Made by a program: the position numbers and the translations under genes. Shown here in pieces: positions 1-7,260 of a stretch of 64,000 nucleotides of DNA. Every line of letters starts with the position of its first letter. Position 1 is the stretch's first letter. Source of the stretch: Clostridia bacterium (GTDB lineage Bacteria; Bacillota; Clostridia; Oscillospirales; Acutalibacteraceae); the NCBI GenBank assembly GCA_017516745.1, contig JAFXBF010000012.1, forward strand, positions 1 to 64,000. Reading direction: 5' to 3'. The notes beneath the pieces are model-generated. The model did no database searches. It had not been told where the DNA came from and saw only the letters and a list, made by a program, of their open reading frames with translations.

Positions 1-1
1 T

Positions 2-1030
2 TCGCAGATCGCCAATCAGCTAAAGACAGATGGAGTGCTTACCCCTACCGCCTACAAGGACAGTGTTGGCATCAAAAGCCCCAACACAGCGCCCGAAAAC
101 CCTTGTGGTTGGAACGCAAGCACAGTAGTTCATATCTTGGAACGCAGAGAGTACACAGGCTGTACGGTCAACTTCAAGACCTACACCAATTCCATCTGGG
201 ATAAGAAGCAGCGGGAAACTCCCTTGGAGAAACAGGCAATTTTTGAGGATACCCACGAAGCCATTATCGAAAAGGATGTTTTTGAAAAAGTGCAGATCAT
301 CCGCCAACAGCGCCAGCGCAAAACCAAGTCTGGTTGTACAAGCACCTTTTCCGGTTTAGTGTACTGTGCCGATTGCGGTGAGAAGCTGTACTACGGAGCC
401 ACCAATAACGGCAAGCGTGAGGGAGCCTTCTTCGATTGTTCGCTTCATTGGAAACACAAGGACAAGTGCGGAACCCACTTCATCCGTGAGTCCGTGTTGG
501 AGCGAATGGTGCTGAAACACATTCAGTTGGTCATGGGGTATATTCTCAGATACCGTCAGCATTTCATCTTCGTAATGGAACAACAGCTCCAGTTGGAGTC
601 GGCAGAAAAATTGCAAACAAGCCGCAAACAGCTTGAACGCAATGAGCGCCGCATCGCAGAACTGAAAAGACTGTTCATCAAGATTTACGAGGATAACGCC
701 AAAGGCAATCTGAGTGATGAACGCTATGAGATGATGAGTCAGAACTACGAAGCGGAACAGAAACAGCTTGAAGCAGAGGTTGTCGCTCTGCGACAGGAAA
801 TTGAAGTACAGGAAAGACAGAACGAAAATATTGAACGGTTCATCCGAACGGCAGACAAATACGTGGACATTGAAGAAATCGACCCGTGTATGCTGCGAGA
901 GCTGATAAAGGCGATCTATGTGGAAGCACCCGATAAGTCCAGCGGCAAGCGCAGACAGAAGATCCACATCGAATATGACGGAATCGGCTTTATCCCTTTG
1001 GAGGAACTTGCAAAAAAGGAAACGGCGTGA
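2..1030 (+). CDS. Large serine recombinase, C-terminal part (5' end lies outside the window)
   Basis: The frame is open from base 2, so the gene enters from the left. The visible ~342 residues hold the end of the Recombinase domain (WNASTVVHILERREYTG), a zinc ribbon (CADCGEKLYYG, later FDCSLHWKHKDKC), a long charged coiled coil rich in Glu, Gln and Arg, and a C-terminal domain like DUF4368 (IEEIDPCMLRELIKAIYVEA). This is the DNA-binding half of TnpX/Tn-type large serine integrases, which cut and rejoin att sites of conjugative transposons and phages; the catalytic N-terminal resolvase domain is not visible. Such genes usually sit at one end of their element, so the element boundary probably lies just downstream. 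Whether the gene is intact cannot be judged here. Confidence 0.93.
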   Translation, partial: SQIANQLKTDGVLTPTAYKDSVGIKSPNTAPENPCGWNASTVVHILERREYTGCTVNFKTYTNSIWDKKQRETPLEKQAIFEDTHEAIIEKDVFEKVQIIRQQRQRKTKSGCTSTFSGLVYCADCGEKLYYGATNNGKREGAFFDCSLHWKHKDKCGTHFIRESVLERMVLKHIQLVMGYILRYRQHFIFVMEQQLQLESAEKLQTSRKQLERNERRIAELKRLFIKIYEDNAKGNLSDERYEMMSQNYEAEQKQLEAEVVALRQEIEVQERQNENIERFIRTADKYVDIEEIDPCMLRELIKAIYVEAPDKSSGKRRQKIHIEYDGIGFIPLEELAKKETA

Positions 1031-1069
1031 CCGAAGTCACGCCGTCCCTTGAAAACAGTCGTTTTCAAG
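1023..1069. repeat. Two tandem perfect hairpins at the recombinase stop codon
   Basis: CGGCGTGAC (1023-1031) pairs perfectly with GTCACGCCG (1036-1044) around a 4-nt loop and spans the recombinase stop codon. Three bases on, CTTGAAAAC (1048-1056) pairs with GTTTTCAAG (1061-1069), again with a 4-nt loop. Neither has a U-run directly after it. They could be element-end structures, recombinase recognition features, or part of a compound terminator with the hairpin at 1096. Confidence 0.6.
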
Positions 1070-1095
1070 CATTTTTCAAAATAACTGTTTTACGA

Positions 1096-1130
1096 AGCCC
1101 CGTCATTGCTCCGGGGCTATTTTTGTTTTT
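1096..1130 (+). terminator. Rho-independent terminator after the recombinase
   Basis: AGCCCCG (1096-1102) pairs with CGGGGCT (1112-1118), followed by ATTTTTGTTTTTT. It ends the recombinase transcript. Confidence 0.85.
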
Positions 1131-1180
1131 TGGTAAAAAATACCGCCTAAACACATAATTAATACGAAATAATTTCGTAT

Positions 1181-1273
1181 ATCCGAAAAATATTCGCATA
1201 CAATATTGACTGTATATATAAAAAATGATACAATTTATGAGAAATAAAGGTAAAAATCCGAAAAATATTCGCA
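1181..1273. repeat. Pair of exact 18-bp direct repeats flanking a promoter
   Basis: ATCCGAAAAATATTCGCA occurs at 1181-1198 and again at 1256-1273. Each copy contains a short inverted repeat (CGAA...TTCG). The first lies upstream of the -35 box and the second ends directly before the Shine-Dalgarno of the ATPase gene. The placement is that of paired operators or of att-like core repeats. Confidence 0.7.
1206..1234 (+). promoter_or_regulatory. Sigma-A type promoter of the AAA ATPase gene
   Basis: TTGACT (1206-1211), a 17-bp spacer and TACAAT (1229-1234). It sits between the two 18-bp repeats. Confidence 0.75.
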
Positions 1274-1286
1274 CGGGGTGAGAACT

Positions 1287-2585
1287 GTGATTGAAAGAAA
1301 CGGTTATCTTCAGCAGCTTATTGATAAAAAGGAAAACGGAATGGTAAAGGTTATCACAGGAATCAGAAGGAGCGGTAAATCTTATCTGCTGTTTAATATT
1401 TATCATCAGTATCTTAATTCAATAGGCGTTGATGATGAGCATATAATAGAAATTACTCTTGACGATGATGAGAATATAAAATACCGCAACCCCATTGAAC
1501 TTGGCAAATATGTGCGCAGTTTGTTGATTGACCCTGATCAAATGTACTACATTTTTCTTGATGAAATTCAGATGGTGAAAAGCGTAAAAAACCCGTATCT
1601 GGATGATGAAGAGGAAACTGTGGGCTTTGTCGATGTTCTTCTCGGACTTATGAAAAAATCCAATGCGGATGTATATGTTACGGGTAGTAACTCCAGAATG
1701 CTCTCGTCCGATATTCTGACACAGTTTCGTGGAAGAGGAGACGAGATTCGGGTAAATCCGCTTTCTTTCAGCGAGTTTTATGCGGCATATACGGGCGAAA
1801 AAAGAGATGCTTGGCCCGAATACTATACCTATGGCGGAATGCCCCGTGTTATGGCATTAAAGAGCCACAAGGAGAAAAGCCGCTATCTGTCGGATTTGTT
1901 CGATAAAATATATATTGATGATATTATGAAACGCAATAATATTCAGCACAACAAATCCGTGATAGATGATATTCTCAATATAATATCTTCTTCTGTCGGC
2001 TCGCTTACCAATCCGAGCAATATCAGCAAAACCTTTAAGAGTGTAAGACAGCTGTCAATAAGCGACGATACGGTTGCAAGGTATCTCGACCATTTTGTTG
2101 ATGCGTTTATGATAAGCAAGGCAAAACGGTACGATATCAAGGGCAGAAAATATATAGGTTCGCCTATGAAGTATTATTATTCTGACATAGGTTTGAGAAA
2201 TGTGCGTATCAATTTCAGCCAGACCGAAGAAAACCATATTATGGAGAATATTATTTATAATGAACTTCTTATCAGAGGATTTTCTGTTGATGTGGGTGTG
2301 GTTGAGTATAACTATAAGGATGAAAACGGCGTAAATAAAAAGACAAATCTGGAAGTTGATTTTGTGGCAAATGACGGCGGAAGGATATATTATATTCAGT
2401 CTGCGCTTACCATAAGTGAAGAAGAAAAACGTCTGCAGGAAATCAGACCGTATAAAAGGATACCCGATTCATTTAAAAAGATTATTATTGTAAAAGATAA
2501 TATTATTCCGTGGCACGATGAAAACGGGTATCTGTATATCGGAATTGAAAAATTCCTGCTTGATGAAAAATCGCTGGAACTTTAA
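1287..2585 (+). CDS. AAA ATPase, AAA_14/DUF4143 family
   Basis: About 432 residues. The N-terminal P-loop ATPase has Walker A GIRRSGKS (residues ~25-32), Walker B YYIFLDEIQ and the sensor-like VTGSNSRML. The C-terminal DUF4143 region contains LEVDFVAND, resembling the acidic core of a PD-(D/E)XK nuclease fold. I start it at GTG 1287 (VIERNGYL), since GGGGTGA sits 6-7 nt upstream and family members usually begin MIER; a GTG at 1278 is possible but overlaps that site. The family is widespread and lacks a settled role (DNA- or stress-linked NTPase suggested). The gene has its own consensus promoter, possible operators and terminator, so it is a single-gene unit. The DUF4143 assignment is firm; the biochemical role is not. 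Confidence 0.9.
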   Translation: MIERNGYLQQLIDKKENGMVKVITGIRRSGKSYLLFNIYHQYLNSIGVDDEHIIEITLDDDENIKYRNPIELGKYVRSLLIDPDQMYYIFLDEIQMVKSVKNPYLDDEEETVGFVDVLLGLMKKSNADVYVTGSNSRMLSSDILTQFRGRGDEIRVNPLSFSEFYAAYTGEKRDAWPEYYTYGGMPRVMALKSHKEKSRYLSDLFDKIYIDDIMKRNNIQHNKSVIDDILNIISSSVGSLTNPSNISKTFKSVRQLSISDDTVARYLDHFVDAFMISKAKRYDIKGRKYIGSPMKYYYSDIGLRNVRINFSQTEENHIMENIIYNELLIRGFSVDVGVVEYNYKDENGVNKKTNLEVDFVANDGGRIYYIQSALTISEEEKRLQEIRPYKRIPDSFKKIIIVKDNIIPWHDENGYLYIGIEKFLLDEKSLEL

Positions 2586-2608
2586 ATGTTTGTATAATAA
2601 TGTGAAGA

Positions 2609-2645
2609 ACTCCCCCGATATGTTGTAATATCGGAGGAGTTTTTC
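2609..2645 (+). terminator. Rho-independent terminator of the ATPase gene
   Basis: ACTCCcCCGATAT (2609-2621) pairs with ATATCGGaGGAGT (2628-2640), then TTTTTC. Confidence 0.85.
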
Positions 2646-2665
2646 ATTTGGGATTATTGCTTAAC

Positions 2666-3547
2666 TTAATACCCGAAATATTCCTTACAGTACTCTTCGA
2701 CTGTGTTGATATATTCCATTTCGCACAGCGGGTCGAGGCCGAGGCCGTGATTGGAGAGGGGATAGAGGATATAGCGGTGGGTTGCGCCTGCAGTTTCAAA
2801 CACCGCTTTGATTCTTTCGGCGTTGCCCGATGGGACTATCATATCCGTGCCGCCGTAGGCGAGAATTGAGGGTACGGTATCTTTTGTAACATAGGCGGTG
2901 GGAGAAACGAGGCTGATTACCTCTTCTTTTTGTGTGTCAGTCATTTCCGCTGTGATTTCAATGCCCGAAAGCATACTTGCAAGGCCTGTGCTGCCCCAGA
3001 CTTCAGAATGGAAATCGGACGGGCCTACCTGATTTGCGGTAAATACAAGCTCGATTGCAGACTCATTTGCCCTTGAAAAACCGTAGAGCATTGAAAGGTG
3101 TGCACCGGCTGAATAGCCCGAAACGGCAAGCTTTGTGATTTTAAGCTCTTTTTCGTCGGAAAAGGCTTTGATTTTTTCAATAGCTTTGCCTATTTCGTCA
3201 CACATTGTAAGTGCGGTTACCTTGCCGAAAAGTCCGTCAGCATAAAGGGTGTAATTCATGCTTGCGGTTATGTATCCCTTCCGGGCAAAGCGCTTGGCCT
3301 TTGATGCCATATCTTCCTTGTTGCCGCCTGTCCAAGAGCCGCCGTGGATATAGAGTATTACACCGTTGTGCTCGTTTTCATAAGCCGAGTCTGGCACATA
3401 GATATCCATAATGTTTCTTTCCGCTTCGCCGTAGCGGATGTCTTTGAAAAGCTCGTATTTTTCAAACGATAAACCGCCGATAAATGTTGAAATTACGCTG
3501 ACGGAAGAAAGGAGAATCGCAATAATTCTTTGGAAAAACTCTGTCAT
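2666..3547 (-). CDS. Alpha/beta hydrolase (carboxylesterase/BD-FAE-like), membrane-anchored or secreted
   Basis: 293 residues. A hydrophobic N-terminal segment (residues ~8-28) acts as a signal anchor. The hydrolase fold follows: oxyanion motif YIHGGSW, nucleophile elbow GYSAG, acid in GGTDMIVP and histidine in SNHGLG complete a Ser-Asp-His triad. This is the class of acyl and feruloyl/acetyl esterases often paired with glycosidases. It lies 24 nt downstream of the GH3 gene and is surely co-transcribed with it, so removal of acyl decorations from the same glycan is a reasonable inference. The start ATG follows AAGGAG at normal spacing. The exact substrate cannot be told. Confidence 0.88.
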   Translation of the reverse strand: MTEFFQRIIAILLSSVSVISTFIGGLSFEKYELFKDIRYGEAERNIMDIYVPDSAYENEHNGVILYIHGGSWTGGNKEDMASKAKRFARKGYITASMNYTLYADGLFGKVTALTMCDEIGKAIEKIKAFSDEKELKITKLAVSGYSAGAHLSMLYGFSRANESAIELVFTANQVGPSDFHSEVWGSTGLASMLSGIEITAEMTDTQKEEVISLVSPTAYVTKDTVPSILAYGGTDMIVPSGNAERIKAVFETAGATHRYILYPLSNHGLGLDPLCEMEYINTVEEYCKEYFGY

Positions 3548-3571
3548 GAATATCAGCTCCTTATGTTTATT

Positions 3572-6175
3572 TTAAAGAATAAATCTGAATGCGTATATTA
3601 CGACATTGGTGATGTTGTTTAAAATAAATCTTAAGAAAGTGAAGACATAGGGGAATTCAAAGGTCCAGTCGTCAAGGGTGTCGAGTGTGCCGATGAGTGA
3701 CGAATCGTAGGTGATTTCGGGGTTTTTGAATGCCTTGGTTTCCATTTTCATTATGCAAAGGTTTTTGCAGGCTTCACGAAGCGCATTGCCGAAGCCGATG
3801 GGGTCTTTTGCGTAGGCGAGCTTGACAGCCGCTTTATGCTGAAGTGCCTGCAGTGCCCACATACCTGAAAGGATGGTATCGTTGCCGTTGTAAACAGCGA
3901 GCACGGGGCTCATATAGCCGCTGCCCGTAAAGTTGGAGGAGTAGTCCGAAACAACAAAGCCTTCAAAGCCCCACTCATCACGCAGAAGGTCGTTGAGAAG
4001 TGCCGAGCTTGAGCCGCACCACTTTGTGCCGATACGGTTGTATGCAGACATAATGCCCTTGGGCTGTGCTTCCTTTACGGGAATTTCAAATGCCTTGAGG
4101 TAGATTTCACGCATTGCCTGCTCATCACACCAGGTGAAAACGCCGTTTCTGTGGGATTCCTGGTCGTTGAGTGCGTAGTGCTTGATTGTTGTTACAAGGC
4201 TTTCGGAGTTTGCGCCCTTGATGATTTCTGCTGCCATAATGCCCGAAATTGTCGGGTCTTCGGAGAAGTATTCAAAGTTTCTGCCGCCTCTGGGGTTGCG
4301 GTGGATGTTAGCACCCGGTGCATACCAGGTGTCCGTACCCATATCGGCTGCTTCCTTGCCTGCGCCCTTACCCATTTCGTAGGCAAGGTCTGTGTTCCAC
4401 GTGCAGGCTATAGCCGTAGCGCAGGGGTAAGCCGTACCGCTGTCGGTGTAGACAAGACCGTTTCTGCCCTTTACGCTGGAGGGACCGTCGTTATCCATTG
4501 TGTGAGGTATGCCGAGCCTTTCAACGCCGTGTGTTTCGTAACCGCCGTTGATTACAAGCATAGTCATTTCGTCGAGGGTTAGCTGGTCGAGGAAGGCATC
4601 CCAAAGGCTTTCGTCCTTTGCAACATCCTGCAGGGTGATTGTCTTGTCGTATTTTACGCCCATTTTCGGGGCTTCGCCTTCGGTAGTGGGTTCGGGAACC
4701 TTGTCAACGTCAATAACATAATCGTCTTTGTTCAGTTCACGAAGCTCGGGATATGTGGCGGCAACATCTGCCCTTGACATAATTTCATATCCGCTGTAAA
4801 CATCGTCAAACAGGTTTTCAATTTCTGTGCCCGTTACGGGATCGTTCTTGATTACCTTTGTTTCGTTTACTTCGTAATCGTAAGAAGCGATGTGGTTCCT
4901 TACATCGTTTGCGACAATGATTTTGTATGTGCCTTCTTCAAGCACCCAGGCTTCGTTGACCTTGTAATCATAAGAAGCCATATCGTCTGTCTTGAAAGTG
5001 ATTGTAAGCGTTTGGCTGTTACCGGGGGCGAGAAGCTCTGTTTTTGCAAAACCTCCAAGGCAGATTGCGCTCTTTTCAATGCCGCCCTCGGTATAGGGTG
5101 CGCTGTAATAAAGCTGAACAACTTCCTTGCCTGCCGTATCGCCCGTGTTTGTGACGTTAACCTCTACGGTTATGCTTTCAGCGTTGAATTCTGTTGAAAC
5201 TATCTTCTTTTCAAAGCTTGTGTACGAAAGACCGTAGCCGAAGGGGTACTGCACCTTATCCTTTGCAAAGGTTTCAAAATAGCGGTAGCCTATGTAAATG
5301 CCCTCGTAGTATTCTACGAAATGCTTGCCGCCGTTGTAGCTGTTGCTGCCGAAGCAGACGCTTGACGGATGGTCGTCAATTTTGTATGCGATTGTGTCTG
5401 TAAGTCTGCCCGAAGGGTTGACCTTGCCGTTTAACATCTGCGGTACGGCAGTCATACCGAATTCGCCCGGAATCCAGACAATAGCTGCTGCCTTAATGCT
5501 TTCGTACTCGTCAATCCAGCCCATTTCCATAACGTTGCCGATATTGAAAAGCACAACGACATTCTCAAATGCTGCCGTTACCTTTTCAACCATTGCGGTT
5601 TCGTCTGCGGAAAGGCTGAGCGTTTCAACCGTGTGGTCTGTGCCCTCGGCACTTGTGCGGCTGATTACGATTATTGCCGTGTCGGAATAAGCAACTGCGT
5701 TATTAAGAAGCTCATCCGTCAGGTGCTTCGGGTCCATTTCTTCAAGTGTGTTCTTTGCAAGAAGCACCTGGAGAAGGTTGTTGATAACCGTGTTGTCGGT
5801 TTTGGGAAGCTCGTTTGAAAGGCAGTGCTTTTCGTAAAGCGCACGAAGCTCGGAGTTATACTCAATGCCCTCTGCTTCAAATGCCTCATAGAGCGTTACG
5901 GGGTCATCGGTCGTGATTGCGCCCGAGCCTGCACCGCCGAAAAACGGGCAGACGGAGCCTGCGCCGAATATGTTTACTTTTTTGTTTTCAAGCGGCAGGA
6001 AATTGTTCTCATTCTTGAGAAGGACTATGCCTTCGCTTTCAATCTCTACCGCCGTCTGACGGGTTTGGGCAATGATTTCGGGGTCAACATCGCCGCTCGT
6101 TGCAACTGCGGTAACGGTTACAATAAGTGAGAAAACAAGTAATAATGAAACGACTTTTATGAATTTTGCTTTCAT
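3572..6175 (-). CDS. Glycoside hydrolase family 3 (beta-glucosidase-like) with permuted domain order
   Basis: 867 residues from ATG 6175, chosen because AGAGGTG lies at the right distance; the upstream ATG at 6193 precedes that site. A signal peptide (residues ~1-27) is followed by the GH3 C-terminal domain (SEGIVLLKNENNFLPL near the N-terminus; FGAGSVCPFFGGAGSGA), then a fibronectin III-like domain (VTNTGDTAGKEVVQLYYSAP), and only then the catalytic barrel (DNDGPSSVKGRNG, NIHRNPRGGRNFEYFSEDP, IKHYALNDQESHRNG, nucleophile Asp in VVSDYSS). This order is reversed relative to classical GH3 enzymes, as known for Ruminococcus-type beta-glucosidases. A hydrophobic C-terminal stretch (VFTFLRFILNNITNVVIYAF) may hold it at the membrane. 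It hydrolyses terminal beta-linked sugars and heads an operon with the esterase gene. Confidence 0.93.
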   Translation of the reverse strand: MKAKFIKVVSLLLVFSLIVTVTAVATSGDVDPEIIAQTRQTAVEIESEGIVLLKNENNFLPLENKKVNIFGAGSVCPFFGGAGSGAITTDDPVTLYEAFEAEGIEYNSELRALYEKHCLSNELPKTDNTVINNLLQVLLAKNTLEEMDPKHLTDELLNNAVAYSDTAIIVISRTSAEGTDHTVETLSLSADETAMVEKVTAAFENVVVLFNIGNVMEMGWIDEYESIKAAAIVWIPGEFGMTAVPQMLNGKVNPSGRLTDTIAYKIDDHPSSVCFGSNSYNGGKHFVEYYEGIYIGYRYFETFAKDKVQYPFGYGLSYTSFEKKIVSTEFNAESITVEVNVTNTGDTAGKEVVQLYYSAPYTEGGIEKSAICLGGFAKTELLAPGNSQTLTITFKTDDMASYDYKVNEAWVLEEGTYKIIVANDVRNHIASYDYEVNETKVIKNDPVTGTEIENLFDDVYSGYEIMSRADVAATYPELRELNKDDYVIDVDKVPEPTTEGEAPKMGVKYDKTITLQDVAKDESLWDAFLDQLTLDEMTMLVINGGYETHGVERLGIPHTMDNDGPSSVKGRNGLVYTDSGTAYPCATAIACTWNTDLAYEMGKGAGKEAADMGTDTWYAPGANIHRNPRGGRNFEYFSEDPTISGIMAAEIIKGANSESLVTTIKHYALNDQESHRNGVFTWCDEQAMREIYLKAFEIPVKEAQPKGIMSAYNRIGTKWCGSSSALLNDLLRDEWGFEGFVVSDYSSNFTGSGYMSPVLAVYNGNDTILSGMWALQALQHKAAVKLAYAKDPIGFGNALREACKNLCIMKMETKAFKNPEITYDSSLIGTLDTLDDWTFEFPYVFTFLRFILNNITNVVIYAFRFIL

Positions 6176-6207
6176 GCGGACACCTCTTTGCATTATTCTT
6201 TATTGTC

Positions 6208-6236
6208 ATTATACAATGCTTTCTTTGTTTTTTCAA
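6208..6236 (-). promoter_or_regulatory. Sigma-A type promoter of the GH3-esterase operon
   Basis: On the minus strand: TTGAAA (6236-6231), 17-bp spacer, TATAAT (6213-6208), about 33 nt upstream of the GH3 start. Confidence 0.8.
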
Positions 6237-6300
6237 CAAGGAATTATATTTTTATAAAAAGATTATTATGCATTCCGCCTATTATTTCTGTTGGGGAATA

Positions 6301-6329
6301 TTGACATTTTAAAAATCGGATGATATATT
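6301..6329 (+). promoter_or_regulatory. Sigma-A type promoter of the SGNH hydrolase gene
   Basis: TTGACA (6301-6306), 17-bp spacer, TATATT (6324-6329), divergent from the GH3 promoter with about 65 bp between the -35 boxes. Confidence 0.8.
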
Positions 6330-6358
6330 TTAGAAAAAAGAGCAGAGGAGTTTGCGTT

Positions 6359-7198
6359 ATGAAAAAACTGATATCGGTTATTATGACTGTTGTTATCCTT
6401 TTCGGTGCTTTGAGTATTTTTGCATATGCAGAGGATGAAAAACAGTTTTACCTTGTGCTTGGCGATTCAATTGCCTACGGCTCGGGAATATCCAATTCAA
6501 GAGAGGCGTGCTACGGCAAAATTGTCGCGGACACCAACGGCTACGATTATGCCAACCACGCAATACCCGGACACACAACCAACAATCTGATTAACAGACT
6601 TAAGGAAGAAAGCGTAATCAGCGACCTTGAAAAGGCAGATATAATCAGCATTTCAATCGGCGGAAACGATTTTCTGCTGGGTAACCTTTTTGGGCTGATG
6701 TTTGATTCAATTGTAAAAAACGACCATACCGAATACGACAGAATAGCAGACGGTTTTTATACGAATTTCTGCGAAATAGTCAGAATAATCAATTCACACA
6801 ACGACGATGCGGTTATTCTTATGCAGACTATTTACAACCCCCAGACAGGCTATATCGGAGAAGCTTATCAGCAGGGTGCAGACAGAATAAACGCACAGAT
6901 AAGACGCTTTGCCGAAGAAAATCCGGGTGAGATTGTTGTTGTCGATGTCGCAACGGCACTCGGTGACGATGCACTCAACTATGCCGATGACGAAATCCAC
7001 CCCAGTGCACAGGGCAACGAAATAATCGCTCAAACAGTCCTTGAAACACTCTCTGACCTCGGGCTCGGTACGGATGCTGCTCCGGTTATTGCCGTAAAGG
7101 GAAAAGATATTCAGATACCGGCAATTTTCACAATGCCTATGAGAATACTGGGCATAATATTCCATTACATATCTGTTATTTACAATATATTTATCTGA
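6359..7198 (+). CDS. Secreted SGNH/GDSL-family hydrolase
   Basis: 279 residues from ATG 6359, preceded by GAGGAG. Signal peptide (residues ~1-24, ending IFAYAE), then block I VLGDSIAYGSG (nucleophile Ser), block II with Gly in IPGHTT, block III GGNDF, and block V DDEIHPSAQG (Asp-x-x-His). This is the standard SGNH esterase/lipase signature. Such enzymes remove acyl groups from polysaccharides or lipids; the substrate cannot be inferred. A hydrophobic tail (MRILGIIFHYISVIYNIFI) may attach it to the membrane. It is a single-gene unit between its own promoter and terminator, divergent from the GH3 operon. Confidence 0.92.
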   Translation: MKKLISVIMTVVILFGALSIFAYAEDEKQFYLVLGDSIAYGSGISNSREACYGKIVADTNGYDYANHAIPGHTTNNLINRLKEESVISDLEKADIISISIGGNDFLLGNLFGLMFDSIVKNDHTEYDRIADGFYTNFCEIVRIINSHNDDAVILMQTIYNPQTGYIGEAYQQGADRINAQIRRFAEENPGEIVVVDVATALGDDALNYADDEIHPSAQGNEIIAQTVLETLSDLGLGTDAAPVIAVKGKDIQIPAIFTMPMRILGIIFHYISVIYNIFI

Positions 7199-7207
7199 CA
7201 AATGAAG

Positions 7208-7242
7208 AACACAGTATCGGTCAGCGCTGATACTGTGTTTTT
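7208..7242. terminator. Bidirectional terminator between convergent genes
   Basis: AACACAGTATC (7208-7218) pairs with GATACTGTGTT (7229-7239), followed by a T-run on the plus strand. The palindrome TCAGCGCTGA lies in its loop. The minus-strand oxidoreductase gene ends at 7261. Confidence 0.8.
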
Positions 7243-7260
7243 AAAATTATTATGTTTGGT

